The position numbers and the translations under genes are program-made. The notes under the pieces were generated by a model. It searched no databases, was not told the origin of the DNA, and worked only from the letters and a program-made list of their open reading frames with translations. From Toxoplasma gondii ME49 (lineage: Eukaryota > Apicomplexa > Conoidasida > Eucoccidiorida > Sarcocystidae): a DNA stretch of 64,000 bases. The stretch spans positions 4,674,212-4,738,211 of the forward strand of contig NC_031478.1 of the NCBI RefSeq assembly GCF_000006565.2, in the 5' to 3' direction. Below, in pieces: positions 26,201 through 41,200 of this stretch. Each line of letters starts with the position of its first letter. The stretch's first letter is position 1.

Positions 26201-29200
26201 CTTGAATCCAAGCGCTCAGCTAGTCGCAGCGTGGACGATCGTGGCGGTCGCATTGCGTGGCGGCCCCGAAGTGACTGCTTCGCAAGTTTTCCTAACTAGT
26301 GGAATCACTGTAAAATATGGAATGTCAATGCTTCGACGTTGATCGTCGAAGGGAAACAGGCTGAAACTGATCTTTGGATGTACGTGCGTTTGCTGCCAAG
26401 TGACGTAGAGATTCTATACATTAGTGGATTCGCATGCTTGATACACTGGGACAGTGAAACGACATGTTGTATCGTCGTGTCATCTGGAGCAAAAGGCATG
26501 GTGGGAGACAACAACTAGTCGTCTGTACTAGTTGTTTCTCTATTGCTCTCAGGGAAGTACAACCCGTTTCGGGGAGCCATGTCAAGCAACGCTTGTATGA
26601 CGTGCCCCGACGGCTTCGATTGCGAAACCTTACGACAGAAAATTGAGCCCGAGCTCTGCCCTCCTGGGTTCATCTGTCCTTTCGGGCGGAAGAAAATTGC
26701 TTGTCCTGCAGGCACAGTGAACCCCCTTCCAGGTAATTATCGTTCACAGGAATTGTGGCGACATGAAGAGAACAGAATCATTGGTCTACCCGCTCCAGTC
26801 GGAGTTTGAGAAGCTTATAATGCGATACAGTGCAGACGTGGCCGCAAAGAAAGATTCTCAGGGGGACCCTTGAGTCGAGAGCGTTCCAGCTGAAGTGTAT
26901 TTTCAGTCAGACGGGCTCTCATGTCATTTCTGCCGCGTCACAGCTTTCGCTTTAGATGGTGATCGCGATTTTGACAACTGTTATCCTTGAAGCGCTTGCT
27001 CAATGCAGCAGCTTCTCTGTCCCGTGGATATGCCACGTTGCACTGCGGCATCCCTGACTGCTCTTGCATACACGAAATACACAAAGGAATATTGGAAGTG
27101 GTGTCGGCACCTCGTCGCCCGCTTGAATAATGAAGGGAAAAGCGATGACGGCGAAAATCCTCGATACATGTGAAGGATCATGGGAACTTCATGTGAAGCG
27201 TTATGAGGCAACATCACCTGAGATTCATACAGTGCCTTGGAAAGAGTTAGTGTCAGCCGTGACTGTACACCGATATCAGGTACTATATTGGCTGTCCAGG
27301 GTGGTATGCATCGGAAGTTCACTGCTCGTTGTTTGTTTTTGCCAATACGATATTTTCTATGGTTGACTTCTTGTTGCGTTAACATGGTCAGGCCAGTCTG
27401 CCCTTGAGCAATGCGAACGGTGCCCGGCCGGATACTACTGTCCAAATAAAGCAGGAAAGCCAAAACCGTGTCCATCTGGAACGTACAACCCGTTTGAAGG
27501 GGCTTCAAGCAGCACCGAATGTGTGCCGTGTCCTCTCGGCTTTCAGTGTGATACTCCAGGGGCCGTCTACTATACGAACAGGTAATACACTGACGCGGCT
27601 TTGCTTCGACTTTTCAGAAAGGAAGAAAGTGTGGACTGAATATTCAAGACTCGTTCGCAGCACGAGTTAGTCCCCAAATAGTATCATTCCACGTTGTTTC
27701 ACGAACACGTCCCACTATTGATTTCGATGATGAGGACCTGGCTGATTCCGTGATAGTTTTGGTTCGCTATTGACACTTGAGCCACTGACCTTCGGACAGA
27801 AAATTTCAGCCGAGACATGACAGTCACGTCGTCTGCGGCAATAGGTTAAAACAGCGCCATCCTGGTGCCTGATACAGAAATCCAATGTGACGGTAACAAC
27901 AGGAGAGCCCTTGCTACCCAGTGCCATGTGTTTGCACACAAGAAGAACCGCACAACTTCCACGTCCTTCGCTGACAGCCTTAGAGAGAGCGACGATGAGA
28001 CGATCGACACAGCTGGGTTTGTCACAGTTGAATGTCGGGTTGTCACTCACCAGAAATCTTCATTACAACGTACCTGCCCCTGTTCAACTGACTTGACCAG
28101 AACCGTCGTCAGTTTTGCCTATGCCCTATTTCTTCAGGTGTTCTGCTGGAGGATACTGCAATGCAGCGGGTGCGTCGCCGACCTTATGTCCAGAAGGAAC
28201 TTGGAAACCCGGATACTTCGGGAACTCCCTGATGCACTGTCATGTATGCCCGCCTGGAGCGGTAAGACACAGGCTTCGTGCCTTCACCTTATGGGCAGAA
28301 TGGTTTTTCAGAACGTGGAAAGCATTACGGGCAGCCATTTATTAAGACAACACACTCGCACAAATCGAGTCACAACCGAGCACCATATTTATCAACCGCA
28401 GAGCTGGACGCTTCTTGTGTAAAAGCGCAAAGCCCACCACGAAACAGTATTCATCGCAGAACGTCGTTCAGACCCCATCCTTCTGTTGCACTGCTGTAGG
28501 ACGCATAGGCACATCGCGCATGCTGCGAGCAGCTGGATCTTCCATGACACGTCACTGCCATCTAGCGTCCAAGACCATCAGGCACATCATTAGCCATACG
28601 AGGAGCCCGACGAATATGCCATGCCAAACCTGTCACATGTTCGAGGTTTTCACACGCAACTGTAGATCTTCTACTTTGCTGCTTGACTCTCCCGATTGAG
28701 TTGCTATGCCGCGCTGTATCATGGCAAGTTGAAAGGCGAGACGCTGGAGCTGCCTACTTCTACGTTGTCACAGAACCACTCTGAGATACCGCTTGAGCTC
28801 TCCGAATGCACCATTGGATACGTGAACAAGAATATGTTGCTTTTTCTTGAATTTTGTGATCATGGTATTTTGTGCGTGAATGAATAGCAATGCAAGCAGG
28901 GCACAACCGCTGCCACAGTTGAAAAGTGTCCTCGAGGCTCGTTTTGTTCCTCAGGTGAGTGTGCGAATACATACTGATGAACTCGGCATATAGCGCAAAT
29001 GAGGTGACATACGAGGGATTGGGGAGAATGAACCCCGTGAGCGGGAAACGCAAAAGAGCTGCGCTCATTGCGGACAGCAGAAGTTCTCGTGAGCACCCAT
29101 ATTGCTGAGTACCCTAAGCGGAAACTGCACGGTGGTAACAAAAAAGTAACACAGATTTTCGCATCTTTGAATGTGGTCGTAAGTTGTCACCAGAGTGGCT

Positions 29201-32200
29201 GTGCAAATCGATGCGCCTCCGCACAGATGTGAGAGGAAACACAACACAAGCACGGAGAAGGGCATGACTCGGCACGTCGGGCTCGGACGAAGGGACAGGA
29301 CTTCGTCTTGCTAGCAGCTTTTAGTGAACCACTTTTGCAGTGCTCTGTCCTCCCCAGGACTCGTCGTGTCATGCCCACCGGGAACATTTTCCGAAAGCTC
29401 TTCCTTGCGAAGTCCCCAGGACTGTGCGCCCTGCGAACCGGGCAACTACTGCCCGACCTCAGCAAAAAAGGCTCCTTGCCCTCCAGGACATTATTGCCCT
29501 GCTGGGCAAGCTAAGCCTATACCTTGTCCACAAGGGACCTATACAGGGTCAACCAGAGCCAAAGTGAGTAAAGAGGAGCAGAACACCCCATCGGGGTGTC
29601 ATGCTAGCGTCGGATAATCAGACCGGTAACCTTAGAACAGCAGTGCTGCCCCTGAACGAGGCACGTTCCACCCCACGGTGCAACACTGCCATTGAGTATA
29701 CGGCCGGTGGCGCATGACCGATCACAGGACCCGCAGCGCTATTGGCCGCAGCAACGAGATATGCACAAGACGAAGTACTTCGGATACTATTTTGCGTCCT
29801 TGTTTACAGAACCGACAGGGTTGTCTCCCGTGCACGGCAGGGCATATGTGCCCTGGCGGAACAGTAGTTCCCCAAAAGTGTCCACCAGGTAAGGATTTTT
29901 TTCGGTCCATAGCACAGGGTGTGCCAACAGAATCTTGCCTCAGTAAGTAGTCTCTGCTTGAGTAGGCATTCCAGCCGAAGTGTCACTACAGACACATGTA
30001 GACAAGCCAAGCACTCGACGGACGAAGCACACTTTGAACAATCTTAGAGTGATAGACACCAAATCAGATTCCGCCTGCCTGATGCATGTATCTTCGATCG
30101 CAGGGTTTCGTTGATTGCTTGAAGTAGTTGCCATAGCGTTATGGCGGACGTTCAGCCTGATTCCAATCTTACTGTCCTGATTCTGTCCATACACAGGCAC
30201 CTACCTGAAGGTCGAAACAGGCAGTGGTAAGATCTTATTCCCTTGCACGTGTCGGGACAGTGGCTCCCTTTTTAGGCAAAAGAGAGCGGTATCACGGGGC
30301 GTCTGACAACCCCCGTGGTCCAAGATTAGGATGTAAAGGATTCACAAGTGAAAATCAGAAAAGGTACTTTGTTTCTCAAGCAACCGGCAGGTTGAACACG
30401 TGACACGAAGACCCATCAGACGGAAACACGAACCATTCGTAAGCTCTAAATCGCGGTGCAAGAGGGTTTCGTTGCTGTCGTTGTAGAATACCCGTAGCGA
30501 GAATATTACTCTCGCTTTGGTGGCCGAACAGTATTTCCAGACTCAAAAGCACACGAGCCCCCACAGGTCCCTGTTGTCGCTCATACTGCTTGAAAGTGCG
30601 AACACCAACCAGCCGCATGGTTTGGGACCACCAAAGTTCTCTTATTACCTGTGATGTCACTGAGGTATCCTCCGAGTGGCTATGATTCGACAGACGGGCT
30701 GAGAAAACAAGAAATATGCGCACCCTGCGAGCCTGGCAATTCCTGCAAAGATGGATTCCCTGTCCCATGTGGAAAAGGATACTATTCTGGTCCAGGCCAA
30801 AACGACTGCGATGAGTGCCCTGAGGTGCGGAGCCGCAGGAAGAACAAACGATAGCGTTAAACAGTGACCTCCCTACCTGTGTCTGTATATGTTTGGAGTT
30901 CATAATAATTATTCGTGTTCCGGGTCACTGTTGTTGTCTATGGAGGCACCTATGCTGCCGGTTGAGTTGTTGATGTACACAAGCGTTCCTTCCCAGGCGG
31001 AAAGAAATTTCAGTGGCGCGTGGGCTACACGACGTTAGCAAAGACACCACCTTAGTGCAGTCCCGGTGGAACCCAACACTCAGAGAGTATGACAGTATCA
31101 GCCCGGCCAGAAACGGAGGCAGATGCAGAAGCTGATCGTCTGGGTGTTGCACTCCCCCATACAGGGATTTTACTGCCCCCTCGAAAAGACGACAAAATAC
31201 CTTCTGCGGGTGTATCGATGCCCGGATAGCCACCACTGTCCTAAAACAGGAACCGGTGAGCATCTTCCATCTCTTCCACTTGCAGTCAAATGACAGCAAC
31301 TAAACTATCAACCGTTTGGGATGAGCAATAAAGTCGATCAGCATCTATAAGAAAATTGATAGCTCAGGTTCCGCCTGCTGTTAGCCTGGTTAATGGGCGC
31401 CCCAGAAGGATCGGTATTGGTTCCGTCGTACCGTTTCAATATTACTGTCTGAATCACGCCTTTAATGCGCGCTGTCTCGGGTGATAGGACTCGCTTCGAG
31501 ATGAGTTCGTTCGTTTCGGCATCGTTACTTTAGAGAGACAAATAAATGTTCGGATGCGGAGAAAGAGGAAGGACTTGTGGGTGATGAGACAGGGCAGACG
31601 TTCCTGCTCTTGTCAGTGGCTATTTTTACATCGGGGGGAGATTTGTACACTCTCGAAGAGCCCTGCGGGCCTTGTGGACAGGGGTTTCTGCCAATTAGTT
31701 GGTCCGCATCATGAAATAGTACACGAGGCAGCTAGCAGGCACAGCGTGCTAGGGAAATCACGTCAGCACTGCTTGGTGAACGAAAACGTGGCTTTTCGTG
31801 CTTTTCCTGCCTGTGCACGTTGTGTTTGCACAGGACTGTTGCCTTTAAACGTGCGCTTGAGACAGACCATGGAATCGCCCTCCAGGCGACTCTCATTGTT
31901 AAGAAGCCGGTTCGGGGCGCGGCGTCACTTGATGGAACCGCTTTCATCTAGTGTACCGGCTGCACTAAGTGACCCAGTCCCTCGTAAGCCCGTTCCTTGT
32001 CCAAAGGGCCACTTCTGCACAAGGGCTTCGGCAAACGCCGTGCCGTGTCCTCCTGGCACCTACAACGCCTTACGAGGACAAAAGGATTCTTCAGCCTGCT
32101 TGCCCGTACGAGCGGGACATTTCTGTGACCTTGGGGCTTGCGACAGCAAAGAGGGCAACGGCCAGTGCAGCAAGGTACAGTCTTGTGAAGGTCACGTCAG

Positions 32201-35200
32201 TCGACGTGCCTGAAAAGCCATTCTCGCTCCAGGAACACGAGCTGACATTCATGTGACGAATGCATTTCATATGATGTTTGCCTTTGGTATTGACATCGAG
32301 GTATGCAATACAATAGGCGACGATGCTGGCGTCACTCCTCTGTATTAGGAGCACTTATTCAGGCGTAGGCAAGTGAACCACTGAATTAGCACGGTTCTAT
32401 AAGTCAGCGATAATCTGCGAAATGAACAGTCCACCGTCACTACTGCCACGGTGGCAGTATATGAGAAAAAATGTTATCGAAGATGCTGCAGATGAACTCC
32501 GAACTCAATGATTTAGGCAGTGGTGTCAAAGGTGACGTAAGGTGTTGGGTATTGCTATGCGATCAAGTGTACTGTTTTCTTCGTTTTTCTTGGTATGAGG
32601 CGCAGCCCTATTTTTTCAGGGGCCGATAACCACAAGGCAGCGACGCGGTCGTGAATGGCGTTGTCCATGGTTGTACTTCCTCTTGCTTTTCCTACTGTCC
32701 AGACGAACCTTTGTATTTGGTGCCATGCAGGGGCACTATTGTCCGGAGGGATCAACATCGAGCAAGCAAATTCCGTGTCCATCAGGGTGAGATGCCTGGT
32801 CACGAGGCGTAGCTTCGTGTTGAGGGAGAAGTGTTCATCCCCTAAACCAATTTGGCCTTTCAGTGACCTGCAGCTGTGGAATTGAGTCCACAGCGGCGGC
32901 ATTGTTAGGTGATGAGTTTGTGTTGGAATTTGAATAAACGAATCGTCTGTGAGCAGTAAAGCCTCAGATATTCTATCGTCATACAAGGAGAGGTCAGGTA
33001 CAAACACTTCCACGGTGATGGCTTCGAAATGCGATTCATCGCTACGGCTGTGTACAAGATACGAACAAAAGTAGCCACATTCAGAAGGTACTAAATACTC
33101 CCCACCGACGTAGGAACGGACTTTTGGTAACAGGTGATCCTTCCTTTTTCAGCGTAAGAGGTGTGTAGCTCATATTCTCTCATTTCAGACAACCCCCTGA
33201 CAAGTGCCGATATACGTGACACCGGGCATGCAGAAGGGCAAATTGTCATTCCCTGTCGTTCTGGTGATTTGAGAACTCGTTTTCGGTTTCTTTGCTTACT
33301 CAGCAGCGGCCTCAATTATTTGATGTGTGCCTTTTGTATCTCTCCGCAGCACGTACCGGTCTACAGAGGGGGCCCGTGGGGTGTCGGACTGCTGGCTTTG
33401 CAAAGCCGGCGACGTCTGTTCACCGGGCTCGGAAAGCCCTACCAAGTGTCCCGTGGGGTCGTATTGCCCCTCAGGGGGGTACATCCCGTTGCCGTGCCCT
33501 AAAGGCACGATAAGGTAGGTTACGAAGTCATGTTTGAGTGGTTCCAGCATACTACGTGGCGAACGAGGCGATTGATTCATTTCGCCTCTCCAATGTCAGC
33601 TAAAAGCGTATCTAAGCCACCTCAATCATTTGATGCATAGAGCCATAGGCGAGTCGTACAACGCATCTGAAAGGGAGAAGTCATTCAGCTGGAAAAGCTT
33701 TGACATAACTAAAATCCTTGGACTCCTTTCATTGCCAGCGACAAGAGCGGGCTGCAAAAAAGCAAGGATTGCGAGAAGTGTCCCGCTGGCAAGTACTGCA
33801 ATAAAATGGGGGCAACCGTACCAACAGGCACCTGCAAAGCTGGTTACTTCTGCGAGAGCGGCGCGACAACGTCGACCCCTGAGAGTATGGAAAATTCGTT
33901 ACATGGCGCTGCTTAGGAAGAGGCACTGAAGTAATTTTGCTTCACACGATATTCAGCGTGGATACGGGGCAGATCCATTAGATCCATTTGCCTCCTTTAT
34001 TGGCTGGCTTTCAACAGTGACTTTCGGTGAAGACAAGTAACCACCGCAGATACACTGCTACCGATAAGCTCACCAAAATCACCTGGATTTTTGCTACTCA
34101 CGATGTGGCTATGTCTCTCCCGACAGTGTGTACGCAGTGAAAGGATTCCTCTAAAATTGTTAGTATGTGCTCCCACTGCGATCAAACACTGCTGGGACCT
34201 ATACAAGGGCACCCTTGTTCCCAACTGCACTCAAGGTTCCCGCAAGGTCGCCCGTGCTGCGTTCTCTCGATTGTTTTGGCTTACTACAGGTTTTCTGTGC
34301 CCAGAAAACGCATTTTGCATTGACGGTGCAGAAACACCCAGTTCGTGCGATGACGGCTCCTTTATTCCGTGGCGTGGCGCTGCCGACCACAACAACTGTG
34401 TCCCGTGCCCCGCGGGGATGTACTGCAAGCGGGTCGATAGCGGTCCCACGGTTGTCAAGAAATGCGATCCTGGTTACTACTGCGAGGCGGGAGCAGCGAC
34501 GCCGACAGCCAATGCTGCGCCGGCAGGTAGCTATGCTCCGGAAGGCAGTGTGCAGGCTTTTAAATGCCTTCCAGGGACGTTTACTGACGCCACAGCTCAA
34601 GCCGAATGCAAACCGTGTGCTGAAGGGAAGCTCTGCAGCGCTCTGGTAAGCGCCCTTTAGACAGTAAACCTGTGCAGCGCTGTGGGGAGGACACGCGTTT
34701 GCCGAGAACAGAAGGCACATGTGAGAAAGAGAGAATGACATGTACACCAACGGCTCTTTCTGGTAGCAGGCAACCATGTACGGATCAGAGTGTCGGCATA
34801 CGGCGAATGCCTTGAAGCGTGCCAAAAACACAGCAAATCTGCAGGGTTTACCTGTGTTGTTGTGGCGAACGAATGTCTGCAACCAATGATTCTCGAAAAA
34901 GAATGCCATCACGTAACGATTGTTGCCAAGACTTTGTTTCCAAAGACAGAACACAAGCGGAAAGAGCTATGCAATTGCGATGCACCTAACGTTTGAGAGA
35001 AGCTACTGGTCGATATTAGCGCGCAGCAGGAATGGGTGATGTCTGCTGTTCCATCCCTTGATGTGGCGTACGGCTTAGCAAGTACACTGCGAACTTGTCG
35101 AGACGAAACGAACGGCGGACAGTCAAGAATCAACAAGCTGTGTTGCTTCATTGTGCCATTCGCAGGGATCAACAAGAGAACTGGACTGCCCGCAAGGCTC

Positions 35201-38200
35201 GTATTGCCCAGCAGCGACGACGAAAGCTGTGCACTGCCCTCCAGGCACCTACGGAGCGCGCCTCGGTTTACCGGATACCTGGTCGTGTACGCCATGCAGC
35301 CCAGGGAAATACTGTCTCGACAGTGGTCTGAAGACCGACGGCGAAAATTGTGCGGCAGGATTTCACTGTTTAGGAGGTAGTTTGAGCATAGCCCCTCTTG
35401 TAAGTGCGCACTGGATGTACCGGCGCAGCTGTTCTGGCCTGTGATCTATCGCTCACTGTTCCTTCCTCAAGGCCTGATGATCGACAGACCACATGTGCTT
35501 CACTTAAGAGTCGCCGTGCAACCACCCCCCTCTGCAAAGCCATGCACCACTGAGGCAGTTGCTCGTGACTGAAGCTTCCTAAAGACTGCCGATTTGACAT
35601 GATGCTCAAAACCCTCGTGCTCAAAGCCACCTCACGATTGTAGTACATAGCGAGCAAACCACATGGCCCTCGTGAAGGCTTGACGCGTCTGTAGCGAATA
35701 CTCGACAGTTGCTTTGTGCCTCCCGACAACATCACATGCTCATGTAAGCACCAAAAAATTCGGTTGGGTCATGTGCCGAATGAATGCCGTGATTCAGTCT
35801 GCCTACGGCCAGTCATAAATTGTTGAATTGCGGTTCGGGGATGGATGCGCATCGTTTGTTCTCCGTGTTACCTAATCTCTTGTGCAGACATCCGAGCAAG
35901 GCGGCGGTATCTGCAGAAAGGGCTATTATTGCACAGCAGGGACAAAGCAGCCGGTTGAGTGCCCTCCAGGAAAGTACAATCCGAATGAGGGAGCTAGGGA
36001 AGATGCGGATTGCCTTGATTGTCCAGCAGGCTCGTAAGCTTTGACCAGAAATCTGATTCATTAGAGCGATTAGTGAGGGCCTTCAAACGGACTGTGAGGT
36101 TTGTGCCTGCCCTTCGTCGTGCCACTTCACTTTGCGTACGCCATATATCGTGAACTGTTCCGCAGTCGGAGAATGCAGCTAACCCGCTCACGAGTACGAC
36201 TCAGCTGATGCAAGATTGTGAGATACGTTAGACGCACTGTTCTAATGGCGTAGAAAAGTGCGTTTAGGGTTTCCGGTTGAAGCGGCTGAGCCGTAGAATA
36301 CCGCCCGGTTATGAATGTGGGTCCGTGTTGATCACAGTGATGGGGGGTGAAGACGAGCCGACTGGCTGTTGGTATGTAGCCTCGCGTGTGCGTTTATTAC
36401 CCGCGTCACTACTTTTTCGAAATATCAGGTACTGTAGTGATAAAGGATTAGAGGCTCCAACCGGGACGTGCCTGCAAGGCTTCTTTTGTCCAGCAAGTAA
36501 GGCCTAGTTCTTCTTAAACAGAAGTCTCTACTAGTTGTTATACTTTGACTCCATTTGGTATTTATGTACCACGGCAAATGCACCTCCGTTTTTAGTCCGT
36601 TGCTAGTCTCGTCGAATCACTGAGCCAGTGGAGATCAGGATACCTTCGGAATTCGAGGAACCGTGTTCAGACAGAAGCAGTGGACTCTGTAACAACTGAC
36701 ATAACACGCAAATGAGAAATGCGTGCCTTTGTTGCATGCAGATTCCCAAGCTCCTGACGAAACCCAGAACGTTTGCACGGCTGGGCACTACTGCCCAGAA
36801 GGCTCAGAGCGAGCTAAACAGTGTCCAGGGGTAAGCAGCCTAGAACGGAAACGTTCGTTTGTTTTCACTCTGCCTCTATCGTCACCTGTTCACTATAATT
36901 ATCGGGCGTTAGCACGAGCTGTAATGTAGATGTAGCAGGGAGATAGTGCGTGCAGTCTTATGTGACACAAAGCAACACTATGGTTTAGCCGTCTCGGAAA
37001 ATAGCGGCAGCGCACCCGGAGACGTCAGTGTGGGGAAATTTTCATTATCCGCGTTTAGAAGGTGGAGCACTTTTAAAGAGCAAATCAGGCGCCCTAGTTG
37101 TCTCGCTTCGTCATGCAAACATCTGCCGTGCCCGTGTGCTGCCGTGTGTGTATTAACGCTGCAGGGAACGTTTCAGGACACAAGCGCATCTTCGGCCTGC
37201 TCTCTCTGTCCAGCCGGCTACGCGTGCCCTCCAGGAAGTTCAACGGGACCGACACTGGACAAGTTGTGTGATGCGGGTCACTATTGCCCACCAGGGACAA
37301 CAACTAAGACCCAGTTTCCTTGCCCTCCAGGTAAGCGTCTCGCTCAATGCTCTGACAGCTGCATCGGCTGACAGCTTTTTCTCTCGTTGCCAATAAGGGA
37401 AAAAGTATGCATGAAACTGCATTTGGACGGAAAATACGTATTGCAACAACGTTTGACCATGATGACAATCGAAATTGCATTCGTCAGTCCCTCGTCATCT
37501 AAGCAGAAAGCCAGGCAGCAACATCAGCGAGTTACAGTGTCTTGACTCGCATAAAATATGTACACAGCTTCAGAATGTTCAGGGCCATGGTGGCGCGTGT
37601 GCCAGTGGTAGCAGCCTTCAACGGGATTGAGCGCCACGCCAAGCATAAAAGGTTGAACACGCACTGGTGGGCTGACTGCTTGGCTGTTAACTGTTGCTGG
37701 TTCGAGTCCGTCAGTACACTAGCACACACAACCTAACAATGCCAAATGCTACGATACCAATTTCTCGGCAATAAGAATTCAGTGACGCACTTTCCCTCGT
37801 GCGCCGGTACGAGCTTTCGTAGTGTTACAAATTATACCGTAAACTCAACCGCCGCACAATTTTCTCTATATACGGTGAATGCGCGTAAGCCCTTTTACTC
37901 ACATTGCAAAAAGAGCTCGAGTCTTCGGTTAACTCTTCAAAGACGCTTGAATTCTCATGACTGTTTTCAGCAGCCGTCTACGGATGCATCACTGACAGAT
38001 TAGAACCAGAAGACTTCGCTTGGCGAGTCAGTTTGTCAGGAGCCATATGCCACTCCATGGCTTGTTCTACGAAGTTGTCATTGTTCCCGCAGCATGGACG
38101 TGCTCCAAAACATTCGGCCACATACATGTTGCCTTGGATGTCTTATGCTGTATCCATCTGGGCTCTCTCAGGCTTTTACAATCCGAAGACTGGGGCGAGA

Positions 38201-41200
38201 AGTCTGGACGACTGCCAGCCATGTCCTCCAGGTCGTTACTGCGACAAATTTGGGCTTGATACGGAGGCGGGGAACTGTTCAGAAGGATTCTATTGCACTG
38301 GCGGAGCGACAAACCCGAAGGGGCAGTATGAGGCGCAAGATGCGAATGATGGAGCTGGCCGACACGAGACTGGATGTTTCGAAATTGACAAAGAAGCAGT
38401 AGCGCAGAAGAGTGGGGTAGTTATCGAGGGTGTCGTCAGTGGCTCGGACTGCATGACCCGCTGTCAGGGAGACAGTGTCTGCAAATACTTCTCCTGGAAC
38501 CCAAGCAAAACGTGTACCTTGATCACTGGGACGTTTGAACTCGGCAACTGCGCTGGATGCGTTGCGGGCCCCAAGTCATGCTCTGCTGATTGCTTCTTCG
38601 CCGCCTACGACTTTAGCGGGACAGTAATTGCTACATATCGGCAGACTCACTCAGCCCAACTCTGTCAGTCACGCTGCGTGACAAACGATCGATGCTCGGT
38701 CTTTGTATATGACGAGGGCAACATGATTTGCTACCTCAAGGCTCACGACGCGCTGAGTCACAGAGTCAAGGCGCCTAACGCGAGCTACATCGCTGGACCC
38801 AATAAATACTGCGGGTTTGGAGGAACCTTAACGTCGAGTAAGGAGGTTTCAGTTTTTAGACAGAGTACAAACTGCAATTCGTCTACCAAGTACCCAAATC
38901 AGCCCTTGTGCCCTCACGTCCACCAACATCCTGTTGTGAGCAGTCCTAATTCGTAACACACTAGTGATGATTCGAGTACCACTGTAGTCTTGACGCCTCG
39001 TTCACGCTCTCGGTAAACTCTCTGCTTCCTCCGCTGTGGTTTGCCTGCATATTCCTACCTGACGCGGTGAGCTGCCGTTGTGTGAAGAGCGGCAACTCGA
39101 AACTACTGAACCTATCGACGTTAGATGGCCACAGGCATGTTTTCAATGGCAGTTCATCATAGCCTCTCTTGGAAACAACCGAAAGCTATGAAACTCTTGG
39201 ACTACTGAATGGCGGAGAGGGGGCCGACCAGTAGAAAGACACACATATGATTTCACTACTGGATACACGTTATGTATAATACCCGTACAGATGTGTCAGC
39301 TGGAATCCAGAACTCCGTGAGCGACAGTTTAACAATGTTCCAGGCCGACAAAACCCCAATGCCAGTGAACTTTTATGTTGTCCTCTGCGGAATGCTGTTG
39401 TGCGTGTGTTGCCCCTAGTTTGCAGATTTCCTGCGGGTATCCCAGGAACTGTAAGTCAAGTGTGTACGGGTGTCGAGCAAGGATATGCTGACCTTCTGGC
39501 GGCAGGGAAGAAGTGCGAGGTCACAGCTGGATGCAGAGGTATACAGTATTTTGAGTCCAAGCGCCTGTACTATCTTCGGTAAGATAATCTACTTTCAAAT
39601 TGTCCAAGACTTCAGCTATCCACAGCGTCATGACACACACACACACATACACACACACGCAACACCAGATGTACGTGGTTTTACGTCTAACCAATTGCAC
39701 CTTCGGTCGTTGTGAAGTCGTGATCGTCTCAGCGTTTCGATTGTTTGTTGGCCTCGTAAGGTGTGGCAGCGTCAATGAAAAGCTCGTTGAAGATGGCGCA
39801 ACTTGGTTTCCAATGGTTTGCGGCGAGATGGGACTATGCCCAAAAGGCACTTACTGCCCCCCAGGATCCGCACGGCCCCTGCTGTGTAGCCCTGGAAAGT
39901 ACTGCTCTGACGAGGGCTTACCAAATGAAACGGGTGATTGCCTCGCAGGCTTTTGGTGCCCGGGAGGTACGTACGGTCAAATGAGGCCAATACAGAAGCA
40001 CAGTCTGGACCAAGGCATGGATGTATTGTCGCGGCATGTTCAACGCGACCAAGGAAAATAACTAAGAGATAAATGAAATAACTCAATCTGTTGTGCGTAA
40101 TACCCACTGAACTGTTCTTGTGTTCCTGTTATGAATACTTAAGAACGAAGTAGCGTGATTTTAGCAGCAGCTCATGTGAAGCGTGCTTCATTTTTGCACC
40201 AAACATAAATTTTGGGGAACGCAGAACCATCAATAAAGCGAATCTCATGATTTCTATGTGTCGATGTACATCTAACGCACTTTGTTTCTCTGGGCAATCG
40301 GCGGTACATAGTTTGGGCTTTCTCTCGGTTGTTGTCTGTTCCTGGTCCAGGCAGTGTATCAGCGACTCCCACAGATTCACCGTGCCCCGCGGGGTACTAC
40401 TGCGCAGAAGGAACAGAAAGTCCTACGCCATGCCCAGAGGGTACATTCCGAGCTGAAAGGTACGTGGTTGCAGTATCATGATTCATGGATGCATTATTGA
40501 GGGACAGTTCAGCGCGCTGAGTCAAATAATCAAAAGACAATGCAATTTATAACCAGGCGAGACGGACAGCATCGCAGAAACTCAATACTGACTCTCACGC
40601 GATGACAACCTTCTTTCACACTCAACTAGCCAAGGGGCCTGCGACGTCCCGGAGGAGACATGGACCTGGGCAGAACTGTGACGGGAGTTCGCACCGCGTG
40701 AGCTCGGCTGTCGCGCCGAGGTGTCATATCTGGCATGTTGCAGCTAGTCTAGGAGGCAAAGCAGGCAATGTCGTTTGCTACGATGTGCTCCGTCGATGTT
40801 GTTGGATTTTCTGGGGTATGTGCAGGGGAGCTCGGGAAGAAGGAGATTGCTCAGCTTGCACACCGGGATTTTACTGCAAAGGAACCGGACTGAAGGCACC
40901 GACGGGCATGTGTAACAGAGGTATGTGCCTGGGTCTCCTGTATCACGGCCAGGGCCAACTGTGTAGGCAGTCCTTGTGCAGTCTAGCTGGGCTGCTGCTA
41001 ACCCGTTGAGAGCTTCTCGATAAGTAGGAGTCCCGTTCCGTTCCATCACCTACCTTAGTCTATCGTTCCAACGGATCTGATAGCTCGAGACGCCTGCCAC
41101 CGTGGGTCCCAACCAGAACAGAGCGACCCCGCTGGTGGCAATTAGGAGAGAACACTTGGAAGGGTCCGTGCGTTGCAAAGCCTGTTCTTGTTTTGCTTCC

